Source of the DNA: an uncultured Clostridia bacterium
GTDB taxonomy: Bacteria > Bacillota > Clostridia > TANB77 > CAG-508
NCBI GenBank assembly: GCA_944391755.1
Contig: CALXUT010000051.1
Coordinates: 1 to 38,895 of the forward strand
Reading direction: 5' to 3'
Length of the DNA: 38,895 nt
The translations under genes were made by a program, and so were the position numbers. The notes under the pieces were generated by a model. The model saw only the letters and a list, made by a program, of their open reading frames with translations, searched no databases and was not told the origin of the DNA. Within the stretch, counting starts at the first letter, position 1, and each line of letters opens with the position of its first letter. Of the stretch, positions 8,817-15,999 are shown in pieces.

Positions 8817-9539
8817 ATGGAAAAAGAAGAATTTTATAAAAGAATGAGAGAAAAAGCAAAGGAAATCCATATAGATTTATCTGTGGAGCAAATGGACAAA
8901 TTATACAGATATATGGATTTGCTGATAGAATGGAATCAGAAAATAAACCTAACAGCGATCACAGAACCAGAAGAAATTATATTGAAACATTTCATAGATT
9001 CCCTTACCATATTAAAATATTTAAAACAAAATGAAAAAATTGTGGATATGGGTACAGGTGCTGGATTTCCTGGTATTCCATTAAGTATCGTATGTAATGA
9101 AAATAAAATAACATTAGTAGACTCATTAAACAAAAGATTAGTTTTTTTGCAAGAGGTGATAAAACAATTAGATTTAAAAAATGTAGAAACTATACATGCA
9201 AGAGCTGAAGATTTTGGACAAAATAAAACATACAGAGAACAATATGATATAGCAACATCAAGAGCAGTAGCGAATTTAGCTACATTATCGGAATATTTGC
9301 TACCTTTAGTAAAGATAGGTGGTAAATGTATATGTATGAAAGCATCAGACATTGAACAAGAAGTTCAAGATGCTAAAAAAGCAATAGATGTTCTTGGTGG
9401 AACAATCCATCAAATAGAAAAATTTACACTACCACAAAGTGATATAGGTAGAACAATTATTATGATAAACAAGACAAAAATAACCCCAGGTAAATACCCT
9501 AGAAAGGCCGGTATGCCAAGTAAAGAACCAATTAAATAG
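8817..9539 (+). CDS. rsmG: 16S rRNA (guanine-N7) methyltransferase RsmG (GidB)
   Basis: RsmG methylates N7 of G527 in 16S rRNA using S-adenosylmethionine. The 240-residue product includes WNQKINLTAITEPEEIILKHFIDSL and the SAM-binding loop VDMGTGAGFPGIPLSIV, then TSRAVANLATLSEYLLPLVKIGG and the C-terminal KYPRKAGMPSKEPI, all family landmarks. Its start is separated from the mnmG stop by one base and its ribosome site (AGGGG) lies in the end of mnmG, so translation is coupled. A hairpin terminator follows. Confidence 0.97.
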   Translation: MEKEEFYKRMREKAKEIHIDLSVEQMDKLYRYMDLLIEWNQKINLTAITEPEEIILKHFIDSLTILKYLKQNEKIVDMGTGAGFPGIPLSIVCNENKITLVDSLNKRLVFLQEVIKQLDLKNVETIHARAEDFGQNKTYREQYDIATSRAVANLATLSEYLLPLVKIGGKCICMKASDIEQEVQDAKKAIDVLGGTIHQIEKFTLPQSDIGRTIIMINKTKITPGKYPRKAGMPSKEPIK

Positions 9540-9542
9540 ACC

Positions 9543-9576
9543 AAATGCTCCACGAAAAAAATGTGGAGCATTTTTT
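9543..9576 (+). terminator. Intrinsic terminator after rsmG
   Basis: An 11-bp perfect stem, AAATGCTCCAC (9543-9553) with GTGGAGCATTT (9563-9573), a nine-base A-rich loop and a T run. Confidence 0.88.
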
Positions 9577-9599
9577 AAAAAATTATTTTTAAAAAATTA

Positions 9600-9628
9600 T
9601 TGACATATTATTAAATATTATATATTAT
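9600..9628 (+). promoter_or_regulatory. Promoter of parA-parB
   Basis: Exact TTGACA at 9600-9605, 17-base spacer, TATTAT at 9623-9628, just after the rsmG terminator. Leader of about 75 bases to parA. Confidence 0.7.
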
Positions 9629-9710
9629 TATATTGTTATATTGTTATTTATGAATGGAGGGATGATAAAGAAAATATTATATTTATACCTAGAAAGGAAT
9701 GTGAATTTTA

Positions 9711-10472
9711 ATGGGAAAAGTAATTTCAGTAGCAAACCAAAAAGGTGGAGTAGGAAAGACTACTACTACAGTAAATTTAAGTACAATACTTGCCAAAAAA
9801 GGAAAAAAAGTTTTATTAATAGATACAGATCCACAAGGAAATGCAACAAGTGGATTAGGAATTACAAAAGAAGTAGAATTGTCTGTATATGACATATTAG
9901 TTGGAGATACAGAGTTTGATGAAACAATACAAGAAACATCCATAAAAAATCTATCTGTATGTCCATCGAACATTAGTTTGTCTGGAGCCGAAGTAGAGCT
10001 TGTTTCAATGATGTCAAGAGAACAAAGACTAAAAACAAAGCTTGATCTTATAAAAGATAGATATGATTACATATTAATTGATTGTCCACCAGCATTAGGA
10101 TTAATCACATTAAATGCTTTTACTGCTTCAGATAGTGTTTTAATACCAGTTCAATGTGAATACTTTGCATTAGAAGGATTAGGACAATTGTTAAATACTG
10201 TAAATTTAGTCAAAAAACATTTGAATAAGAACTTAGAGATTGAGGGAGCTTTGCTTACAATGTATGACGCAAGGACAAACCTTTCTAATCAAGTTGTAAA
10301 AGAAGTAAAAAAATATTTTGAAAATAAAGTATATAAAACGGTTATTCCAAGAAATGTAAGACTTAGTGAAGCTCCAAGCTATGGAATGCCAATATCGATA
10401 TATGATCCAAGGTCAAAAGGAGCAAAAGCTTATGAGAAATTTACGAAAGAACTTTTAAAAAATAATGGATAG
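9711..10472 (+). CDS. parA: Chromosome partitioning ATPase ParA (Soj)
   Basis: ParA ATPases bind DNA nonspecifically and, with ParB bound at parS, drive segregation of the origin; in spore formers Soj also controls DnaA and sporulation. The 253-residue product begins MGKVISVANQKGGVGKTTTTVNLST, with the deviant Walker A at residues about 9-17, then LIDTDPQGNATSGLG and YILIDCPPALGLITLNA. AGAAAGGA site upstream. It is followed 23 bases later by parB, in the standard origin-proximal order. Confidence 0.97.
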   Translation: MGKVISVANQKGGVGKTTTTVNLSTILAKKGKKVLLIDTDPQGNATSGLGITKEVELSVYDILVGDTEFDETIQETSIKNLSVCPSNISLSGAEVELVSMMSREQRLKTKLDLIKDRYDYILIDCPPALGLITLNAFTASDSVLIPVQCEYFALEGLGQLLNTVNLVKKHLNKNLEIEGALLTMYDARTNLSNQVVKEVKKYFENKVYKTVIPRNVRLSEAPSYGMPISIYDPRSKGAKAYEKFTKELLKNNG

Positions 10473-10495
10473 TTTATTTAGAAAGGGAGATTAAT

Positions 10496-11371
10496 ATGGC
10501 AAAAAAAATGACTGGATTAGGAAAAGGATTAGATGCATTATTTGGAGGTAGTGTACCTACAATAGAAAATGTAGAAGAAATAGAAGAACCTCAATTATTA
10601 GAAGAGAATGATAAATTAAAAACATTAAAAATTACAGAAGTAGAACCTAATAGAGAGCAACCAAGAAAAACATTTAACCAAGAATCATTAGAAGAATTAG
10701 CGGAATCTATAAAAACATATGGAATCATACAACCAATTGTGGTATCTAAACAAGATGGATATTTTGGAATTGTTGCAGGAGAAAGAAGATGGAGAGCTGC
10801 TAAATTAGCTGGATTAGAAGAAATACCTGCCATCATAAGAGAGGATGATGAGCAAACCAATAAAGAAATTGCCTTAATAGAAAATATTCAAAGAGAAGAT
10901 TTAAATCCATATGAAAAGGCTGTAGGAATCAGACATTTAATGGATAAATACGGTTTGACGCAAGAGGAAGTTTCTAAAAAAATAGGAAAAAGTAGAAGTA
11001 GTGTTTCTAATACAGTAAGAATATTAAATTTAGCACCAGATGTATTAGAATTGGTAAAACAGGGTAAACTTACAGAAGGACATTGTAAAGCATTAGCCGG
11101 AATAACAGATGAAAAAAGACAGTATGAAGTGGCAATTAGAATGATTGAAAAAGGAATGTCTGTTAGACAAGCAGAAAATAAAAATAGAACAACCAAAAAA
11201 GAAAAAACATTGGATCCAAAATATAAATATCTATATGATGATATTGAAGATAAATTTCAAGGTTTTTTTGGAACAAAAGTAAAATTGGACCAAGGAAAGA
11301 GAAAGGGTAGAATTATTATAGAATATAATAATAATGATGATTTGGAAAGAATGTTAAATCTTATAAAATAA
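10496..11371 (+). CDS. parB: Chromosome partitioning protein ParB (Spo0J)
   Basis: ParB binds parS and spreads as a CTP-dependent clamp. The 291-residue protein begins with the ParA-stimulating LGKGLDALFGG stretch and shows the CTP-binding motifs IVAGERRWRAAKLAGLEEIPAI and NIQREDLNPYEKA, a helix-turn-helix (TQEEVSKKIGKSRSSVSNTVRIL) and a C-terminal dimerisation segment. Site AAAGGGAG before the ATG. No parS-like 16-mer is visible in this window. Confidence 0.97.
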   Translation: MAKKMTGLGKGLDALFGGSVPTIENVEEIEEPQLLEENDKLKTLKITEVEPNREQPRKTFNQESLEELAESIKTYGIIQPIVVSKQDGYFGIVAGERRWRAAKLAGLEEIPAIIREDDEQTNKEIALIENIQREDLNPYEKAVGIRHLMDKYGLTQEEVSKKIGKSRSSVSNTVRILNLAPDVLELVKQGKLTEGHCKALAGITDEKRQYEVAIRMIEKGMSVRQAENKNRTTKKEKTLDPKYKYLYDDIEDKFQGFFGTKVKLDQGKRKGRIIIEYNNNDDLERMLNLIK

Positions 11372-11563
11372 GCTACAATTCATTGCTTAGGAAAAACATA
11401 TACATTAAAAGAAATATTAAATGGAAAAGTTAGCCATAGCTAACAAATATAATAAACTAGAGAAAATAAGATGATTATTCCATTTCGTTTTGATATTTTT
11501 TTATTTTATAGCTGTGAATTGTAACAGTTTATATGAAAAATTATAATATTTTTTTTTAAAGTA

Positions 11564-11593
11564 TTGACAAAAGACAGTAATATATGCTAATAT
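11564..11593 (+). promoter_or_regulatory. Probable promoter of the tRNA-Ser genes
   Basis: Exact TTGACA at 11564-11569 with a TAATAT -10 candidate at 11588-11593 (18-base spacer). The -10 match is only moderate, but the position about 20 bases before the mature tRNA fits. Confidence 0.5.
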
Positions 11594-11603
11594 TATTACT
11601 GTC
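11573..11603. repeat. Inverted repeat across the tRNA promoter
   Basis: GACAGTAATA (11573-11582) and TATTACTGTC (11594-11603) are perfect 10-base arms with an 11-base spacer that contains the -10 candidate. Such a layout suits a dimeric repressor, but no regulator can be named. Confidence 0.55.
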
Positions 11604-11612
11604 GCAAGATTT

Positions 11613-11704
<92 letters not shown>

Positions 11705-11712
11705 ATAGTAAA

Positions 11713-11749
11713 AAAAGTTAGATAGAGATATACCATATCTAACTTTTAT
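11713..11749 (+). terminator. Hairpin between the two tRNA-Ser genes
   Basis: A 12-bp perfect stem, AAAAGTTAGATA (11713-11724) with TATCTAACTTTT (11736-11747). The T run is short, so it may be a weak terminator or a processing hairpin. Confidence 0.55.
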
Positions 11750-11760
11750 TAATATAAAAT

Positions 11761-11850
11761 GGAGATGTACCCAAGTGGTGAAGGGGACTGTTTGCTAAAC
11801 AGTTAGGTCCCGAAAGGGGCGCGGAGGTTCGAACCCTCTCATCTCCGCCA
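11761..11850 (+). tRNA. tRNA-Ser (anticodon GCU)
   Basis: Acceptor GGAGATG pairs with CATCTCC, discriminator G and encoded CCA. The anticodon stem ACTGT/ACAGT closes loop TTGCTAA with GCT as anticodon. The variable arm GGTCCCGAAAGGGGC and T-loop GGTTCGAACCC show the class II serine type. It lies 56 bases behind the UGA gene, probably in the same transcript. Confidence 0.97.
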
Positions 11851-11884
11851 AAAACACAGAATATAAAATTTCTGTGTTTTTTAT
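11851..11884 (+). terminator. Terminator after the tRNA-Ser pair
   Basis: An 11-bp stem, AAAACACAGAA (11851-11861) with TTCTGTGTTTT (11870-11880), followed by more Ts. Confidence 0.82.
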
Positions 11885-11963
11885 TTTCTGTTTTATTAAA
11901 AATAAATATTGAATAATTTATATTATTATGATATTTATTATATTAGTTAATTGGAGGTAGATT

Positions 11964-12956
11964 ATGGAAAAAGAAAAAATTAAAATAGGAATCCTAGGGT
12001 ATGGAAACTTAGGAAAAGGCGTAGAAATTGCTATTAAAACTAATAATGACATGGAATTAGTAGCAATATTTACAAGGAGAAATCCACAAGATATAAAAAC
12101 AGTGTATTCAAAAAATGTATTGAATGTTTCAGAAATAGAAAAATGGAAAGAAAAGATAGATGTATTACTATTATGTGGAGGTTCCGCAACGGATTTACCA
12201 GAACAAGGTCCGTATTATGCAAAGGATTTTAATACTGTTGATAGTTATGATACACATGCGAAAATTCCAGAGTATTTTGAAGTAATGAATCAATCTTCAA
12301 AAGAAGGAAAAAAAGTTTCAATTATTTCAATAGGTTGGGACCCAGGAGCATTTTCACTAAATAGAGTATTATCAGAAGCTTTCTTACCAAAAGGTAAAAC
12401 ATATACTTTCTGGGGAAAAGGAGTTAGTCAAGGACATTCAGATGCAATAAGAAGAATAAAAGGTGTAAAAAATGCGATTCAATATACCATACCAGTGGAA
12501 GAAAGTGTAGAAAAAGTGAGAAATGGTGAGAATCCTGAGTTAACCACAAAACAAAAACACTTAAGAGAGTGTTACGTTGTTCTAGAAGAAAATGCAGATA
12601 AAGAAGAAGTAGAAAAAGAAATAAAAACGATGCCAAATTATTTTGCAGATTATGATACGATAGTGCATTTTGTTACAGAGAAGGAATTATTAAAAAATCA
12701 TTCTAGAATGTCGCATGGTGGATTTGTCATAAGAAGTGGATATACAGGAATGGAAGAGAAAAATAAAGAGTTAATAGAATATTCACTAAAATTAGATTCC
12801 AATCCAGAATTTACAGCAAGTATATTAGTAGCATATGCTAGAGCAGCATATAGATTATATAAAAATAAAGAATATGGTGCAAAAACGATATTGGATATTG
12901 CACCTAGCATGATAATTAATAAAACAAAGGAAGAATTGCTAAAAGATTTATTATAA
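11964..12956 (+). CDS. ddh: meso-Diaminopimelate dehydrogenase
   Basis: Ddh makes meso-diaminopimelate from tetrahydrodipicolinate in one NADPH-dependent step, supplying peptidoglycan and lysine. The 330-residue protein has the N-terminal nucleotide-binding motif GYGNLGKG (about 12-19), TRRNPQD, LCGGSATD, DSYDTHAKIPEYF, and SIGWDPGAFSLNR with WGKGVSQGHSDAIRRIKGV, characteristic of this enzyme. TTGGAGG site upstream. It stands alone between the tRNA genes and the secretion cluster, with only a weak promoter candidate (TTGAAT at 11909, TATTTA at 11932) and no clear terminator, so some transcription may run into the next genes. Confidence 0.95.
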   Translation: MEKEKIKIGILGYGNLGKGVEIAIKTNNDMELVAIFTRRNPQDIKTVYSKNVLNVSEIEKWKEKIDVLLLCGGSATDLPEQGPYYAKDFNTVDSYDTHAKIPEYFEVMNQSSKEGKKVSIISIGWDPGAFSLNRVLSEAFLPKGKTYTFWGKGVSQGHSDAIRRIKGVKNAIQYTIPVEESVEKVRNGENPELTTKQKHLRECYVVLEENADKEEVEKEIKTMPNYFADYDTIVHFVTEKELLKNHSRMSHGGFVIRSGYTGMEEKNKELIEYSLKLDSNPEFTASILVAYARAAYRLYKNKEYGAKTILDIAPSMIINKTKEELLKDLL

Positions 12957-13022
12957 TATAATAATGTTTGTAAAAAAATGAGGCAGAAAATATAGAAAAC
13001 ATGGCGAATTTTGTAAAAAAAC

Positions 13023-13051
13023 TTGCAAGAAATCAGCAAATAGTATATAAT
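13023..13051 (+). promoter_or_regulatory. Promoter of the first pilin-like gene
   Basis: TTGCAA at 13023-13028, 17-base spacer, TATAAT at 13046-13051. It starts the secretion cluster, 45 bases before the gene. Confidence 0.72.
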
Positions 13052-13095
13052 TAATATAATAATGTTAAATTATGCGAAAGAATAAGGTGAGAAAA

Positions 13096-13473
13096 ATGAC
13101 TAAAAATAAAATAATATTAATTATTCTTACATGTATCTTATTTTTAACAATTATTAGTTATCCAATATTAGGAGAAGCACTAACAGATCCAACATTAAAT
13201 CCAAATGCATGGAACCCAACGATAGAAGATGATCCACAACTAAATGAAAAGGTAGGAAATGTACTTGGAATCATAAATACAATAGGTATTGTTGTAGCAA
13301 TTATTGTTTTAATGGTACTTGGTATAAAATATATGTTAGGAAGTGTAGAAGAAAAAGCAGAATATAAAAAGGCAGTTATTCCATACATTATAGGAATGTT
13401 TTTACTTGTTTCTGTAACAACATTACCTAATATAATATATAAAATAGTGACTGCTAGTGGTTTTTTTGGATAA
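13096..13473 (+). CDS. VirB2/TrbC-like pilin candidate 1
   Basis: 125 residues. I use the ATG at 13096 (AAGGTGAG site five bases upstream); an ATG at 13072 has none. The protein has a signal peptide-like start (KNKIILIILTCILFLTIISYPILGEA), an acidic/Pro-Asn linker, a hydrophobic helix (GIINTIGIVVAIIVLMVLGIKYMLG), a charged hairpin (SVEEKAEYKKAVIPYIIG) and a second helix. This two-helix layout after a cleaved signal is that of T4SS major pilin/TrbC-VirB2 proteins of Gram-positive systems. It is closely similar to pilin 3 (shared MVLGIKYM.GS.EEKAEYKK..IPYI.G). Function as a pilin is inferred from fold layout and neighbours. Confidence 0.75.
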   Translation: MTKNKIILIILTCILFLTIISYPILGEALTDPTLNPNAWNPTIEDDPQLNEKVGNVLGIINTIGIVVAIIVLMVLGIKYMLGSVEEKAEYKKAVIPYIIGMFLLVSVTTLPNIIYKIVTASGFFG

Positions 13474-13477
13474 ATTG

Positions 13478-13506
13478 TTGAAATTTGTAAAAAAAATATA
13501 TATAAT
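13478..13506 (+). promoter_or_regulatory. Promoter of the second pilin-like gene
   Basis: TTGAAA at 13478-13483, exactly 17 bases, TATAAT at 13501-13506, placed in the short gap after pilin 1. It implies that pilin 2 can be made independently. Confidence 0.68.
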
Positions 13507-13523
13507 AAAATGGGAGTGGTGTA

Positions 13524-13916
13524 ATGAAGAAAATTTCCCAAATAGCAATAAAGGTAGTCATGATATTATTAATAGTACAAATTTTCTATATGCCAGTAAG
13601 CCAAGCAAGCTTTTGGGGAGATATATTTGATGCAGGAGATAATTTTTTAAATGAAGGGAAAAATGCTAGTAATAATATCATATCTGATGAGTCTGTAGAT
13701 GAAGAATTTAATAAAATATACAATATTTTATTTGGAATAGGTGTTGCTCTTACAGTAATTATAGGAGCAGTCCTAGGAATAAAATTCATGATAGGTACAG
13801 TAGACGAACAAGCAAAAGTAAAAGAAATGTTAATGCCATATATTATTGGATGTGTAGTAATATTTGGAGCATTTAGTATATGGAAATTAATGATAAATAT
13901 ATTCTCAAATATATAA
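13524..13916 (+). CDS. VirB2/TrbC-like pilin candidate 2 (divergent)
   Basis: 130 residues with a signal peptide-like N-terminus (KKISQIAIKVVMILLIVQIFYMPVSQA), a soluble acidic linker (FWGDIFDAGDNFLNEGKNASNN), helix one (FGIGVALTVIIGAVLGIKFMIG), a charged turn (TVDEQAKVKEMLMPYIIG) and helix two. It shares the GIK.M.G...E.AK.KE...PYI.G pattern with pilins 1 and 3 but is more divergent, so it may be a minor subunit. GGGAGTGGTG precedes the ATG. Own promoter directly upstream. Confidence 0.7.
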   Translation: MKKISQIAIKVVMILLIVQIFYMPVSQASFWGDIFDAGDNFLNEGKNASNNIISDESVDEEFNKIYNILFGIGVALTVIIGAVLGIKFMIGTVDEQAKVKEMLMPYIIGCVVIFGAFSIWKLMINIFSNI

Positions 13917-13930
13917 ATAAAGTTATTTAA

Positions 13931-13950
13931 ATTCTGGTAAAACCAGATTT
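13931..13950 (+). promoter_or_regulatory. Small hairpin in the leader of pilin 3
   Basis: TCTGGT (13933-13938) pairs with ACCAGA (13942-13947) around an AAA loop, with further A/T pairs outside. There is no T run after it, so it is more likely an RNA-stabilising or processing hairpin than a terminator. Confidence 0.45.
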
Positions 13951-13982
13951 CAATAAAAAAGAAATAAAAAGGAGGAAGAAAA

Positions 13983-14342
13983 ATGAAAGTAAGAACTATG
14001 AAAATATTAGTAGCTATAGCAACAGCATTAATCATGTTATCAGTAGGAACTTCAATGGTATATGCACTTACACCAGGTCAATTAAATGCAAATTCAGCAG
14101 CAACAGGAACAAATGAAATATCAGAATTTGGTTCTAACATAATGGGTGTTATACAAACAATTGGTGTAGTTGTAGCTGTAGTAATATTAATGGTTTTAGG
14201 TATAAAATATATGATGGGTAGTGCAGAAGAAAAAGCAGAATACAAAAAGACATTTATCCCATATATTGTTGGTGCAGTTTTAATATTTGCAGCTTCAACA
14301 ATAGCAAATGTTGTTTACCAATTTGCTACAGGATTAAACTAA
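13983..14342 (+). CDS. VirB2/TrbC-like pilin candidate 3
   Basis: 119 residues. Signal peptide-like start (KVRTMKILVAIATALIMLSVGTSMVYA), short Ala/Asn/Thr-rich mature N-terminus, helix one (IMGVIQTIGVVVAVVILMVLGIKYMMG), charged turn SAEEKAEYKKTFIPYIVG and helix two ending QFATGLN. Among the three it has the strongest ribosome site (AAAAGGAGG) and an immediately following terminator, and its codon choice is uniform, so it is the best candidate for the abundant major subunit. Very similar to pilin 1 in the membrane region, which suggests tandem duplication. Confidence 0.75.
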   Translation: MKVRTMKILVAIATALIMLSVGTSMVYALTPGQLNANSAATGTNEISEFGSNIMGVIQTIGVVVAVVILMVLGIKYMMGSAEEKAEYKKTFIPYIVGAVLIFAASTIANVVYQFATGLN

Positions 14343-14374
14343 TACATTTTGATACAAAAAATAATATAAAAAAA

Positions 14375-14408
14375 ATCGATAAATACTTCCATTTATCGAT
14401 TTTTTTTG
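14375..14408 (+). terminator. Terminator after the pilin block
   Basis: A perfect 10-bp stem, ATCGATAAAT (14375-14384) with ATTTATCGAT (14391-14400), six-base loop, then seven or more Ts. An A run upstream would let it act in both directions. Confidence 0.87.
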
Positions 14409-14415
14409 CTATAAT
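14407..14415 (+). promoter_or_regulatory. Extended -10 promoter of the channel/ATPase block
   Basis: TGCTATAAT, an extended -10 with the TG inside the T run of the preceding terminator. No good -35 is visible. Transcription would start about 35 bases before the gene at 14455. Confidence 0.55.
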
Positions 14416-14454
14416 ATAATAGAATAATTATAGTATATAACTAAGGAGGAAAAA

Positions 14455-14793
14455 ATGGGAACATATAATGTACCTAGAAATGTAAAGGGAGAAGGAAGAA
14501 TATTATTTATTTTTTCAAATAAATCATTAATAACAACTTGTATTGGAGGCGGAGTTGGATTAATATTTTATTTTATTTTTAATTTATTAAATCTAACAAT
14601 TGTAGGGATTGTCATCACATTGATTTTTGCTTTAATTGGCTATTCCATTGGTATGTTTAAAATACCAGATACAAATGGCCTAGAGATCACTAGAAAAACG
14701 GGTGGAGAGAACATAGATGATGTTATAAAAAGATATATAAAATTTAAGCAAAATAAAAAAAAGTTATATGTTTATACAAAGGAGGAAAAGTAG
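14455..14793 (+). CDS. PrgI/VirB3-like T4SS membrane protein
   Basis: 112 residues. N-terminus TYNVPRNVKGEGRILFIFSNKSLI, then two closely packed membrane helices (TTCIGGGVGLIFYFIFNLL and IVGIVITLIFALIGYSIGMF), then FKIPDTNGLEITRKTGGENIDDVIKRYIKFKQNKK. This is the layout of PrgI-family proteins of Gram-positive conjugation systems, the counterpart of VirB3: short N-terminus, helix hairpin, and a cytoplasmic tail that leads to VirB4. AAGGAGG site upstream. The next gene starts directly after the stop codon. Confidence 0.72.
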   Translation: MGTYNVPRNVKGEGRILFIFSNKSLITTCIGGGVGLIFYFIFNLLNLTIVGIVITLIFALIGYSIGMFKIPDTNGLEITRKTGGENIDDVIKRYIKFKQNKKKLYVYTKEEK

Positions 14794-15999
14794 ATGAATA
14801 GTCAAGCGACACAGCAATTAATAGAAATGTTATTATATATTTTAATCCCAATTGTAATAGCTATATTTGGTCTAGTAGGTTTTTTAGTGTATTTGCATTT
14901 TAAAGAAAAAAATCCTAAAAAGGCCAAAAATAAAACATCAACCAGTTCCAATGAAATTGAGAGTGTGAGTTCCTCAAATAAACAATCCATTTTTAATTTT
15001 ATGGAGTTTGATGATGTAGAAGATAATATGATATTACAAAAAAATGGAAATAGATATTTAATGGTAATAGGTTGCCAAGGTGTAAATTATGATTTAATGT
15101 CTAGTGTAGAGAAAAATAGTGTAGAAGAAGGCTTTGTTCAATTTTTAAACACATTGAGACATCCTATTCAAATCTATATTCAAACACGTTCAATTAATTT
15201 AGAAAATAGTTTACAAGTATATAGAGAAAAAGTAAAAGAAGTAGAAGATAAATATAACCGAATGCAGATGAGATATGATGACATGGTAAAATCAGGGGAA
15301 TTCTCTGACGAACAGTTAGCAAAGGCATATTTTGAACTAACGAAACAATCAAATTTATATGAATATGGTATGTCTGTCATACAAGACACAGAAAGAATGA
15401 GTTTAAACAATAATATTCTAAATAAAAATTACTATATCATTGTTCCGTATTATTCAAGTGAAGCTGGAAATGATAAATTAGATAAAGAAGAGATAAAAAA
15501 TATAGCTTTTTCTGAGCTTTATACAAGATGTCAATCCATTATATCTTCATTATATTCTTGTGGCGTAAGAGGTAAGATATTAAGAACAAATGAATTAGTG
15601 GAACTATTATATATGGCGTATAATAGAGATGAAGCAGAAACATTTGGATTGGATAAAGCAATTAAAGCAGGATATAACGAGTTATATTCAACAGCACCAG
15701 ATGTATATGAAAAGAAAATGAAAGAATTAGATAAAATTATTGAGCAAAAAGCAATGGATAAGGCAAGAGAAAAAGTAAGTGAGGCAAAATCAGAAATTCA
15801 AAAACAAGTAGAAGAAAAAGAAAATAATTTTGATCAAATTGTTGATGAAGTTGCAAGAATGATTTTAGAGGAAAATGAACCATATATAGGAACTGAAGTT
15901 AAAGACTTAGCGATAGAAAAGTTAGAAGAAACAAATGAAGGAGGTAAGACAAATGGCAAGAAGACAAGAGGAAGGAAGAAATCTACAAGAGTACAATAA
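14794..15999 (+). CDS. Membrane-anchored protein resembling the VirB4/TraC N-terminal domain
   Basis: 401 residues. One membrane helix near the N-terminus (about 12-32), a Ser/Lys/Asn linker, then a domain from about 65 to 145 with NRYLMVIGCQGVNYDLMS, SVEEGFVQFLNTLRHPIQIYIQTRSINL, which reads like the N-terminal domain of TraC/VirB4 ATPases. A charged coiled-coil segment follows (about 140-185) and another at about 305-350 (MDKAREKVSEAKSEIQKQVEEKEN). There is no Walker A or B motif. It ends Lys/Arg-rich and overlaps the virB4 gene by 47 bases. Reasonable reading: the N-terminal half of a VirB4-type protein encoded separately and tied to the membrane. GGAGG site in the end of the preceding gene. 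Confidence 0.6.
   Translation: MNSQATQQLIEMLLYILIPIVIAIFGLVGFLVYLHFKEKNPKKAKNKTSTSSNEIESVSSSNKQSIFNFMEFDDVEDNMILQKNGNRYLMVIGCQGVNYDLMSSVEKNSVEEGFVQFLNTLRHPIQIYIQTRSINLENSLQVYREKVKEVEDKYNRMQMRYDDMVKSGEFSDEQLAKAYFELTKQSNLYEYGMSVIQDTERMSLNNNILNKNYYIIVPYYSSEAGNDKLDKEEIKNIAFSELYTRCQSIISSLYSCGVRGKILRTNELVELLYMAYNRDEAETFGLDKAIKAGYNELYSTAPDVYEKKMKELDKIIEQKAMDKAREKVSEAKSEIQKQVEEKENNFDQIVDEVARMILEENEPYIGTEVKDLAIEKLEETNEGGKTNGKKTRGRKKSTRVQ

Larger units (their letters stand above)
11372..11612. other. parB-tRNA gap with tRNA promoter and operator-like palindrome
   Basis: No gene is visible here. A short GTTAGC/GCTAAC hairpin near 11430-11445 lacks a T run, so it is not a convincing terminator for parB. 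The right end contains the tRNA promoter and an inverted repeat listed separately. Confidence 0.5.

Noticed and set aside
11429..11446. Terminator of parB
   Set aside because: A GTTAGC/GCTAAC hairpin exists, but it has no T run after it and only six base pairs.
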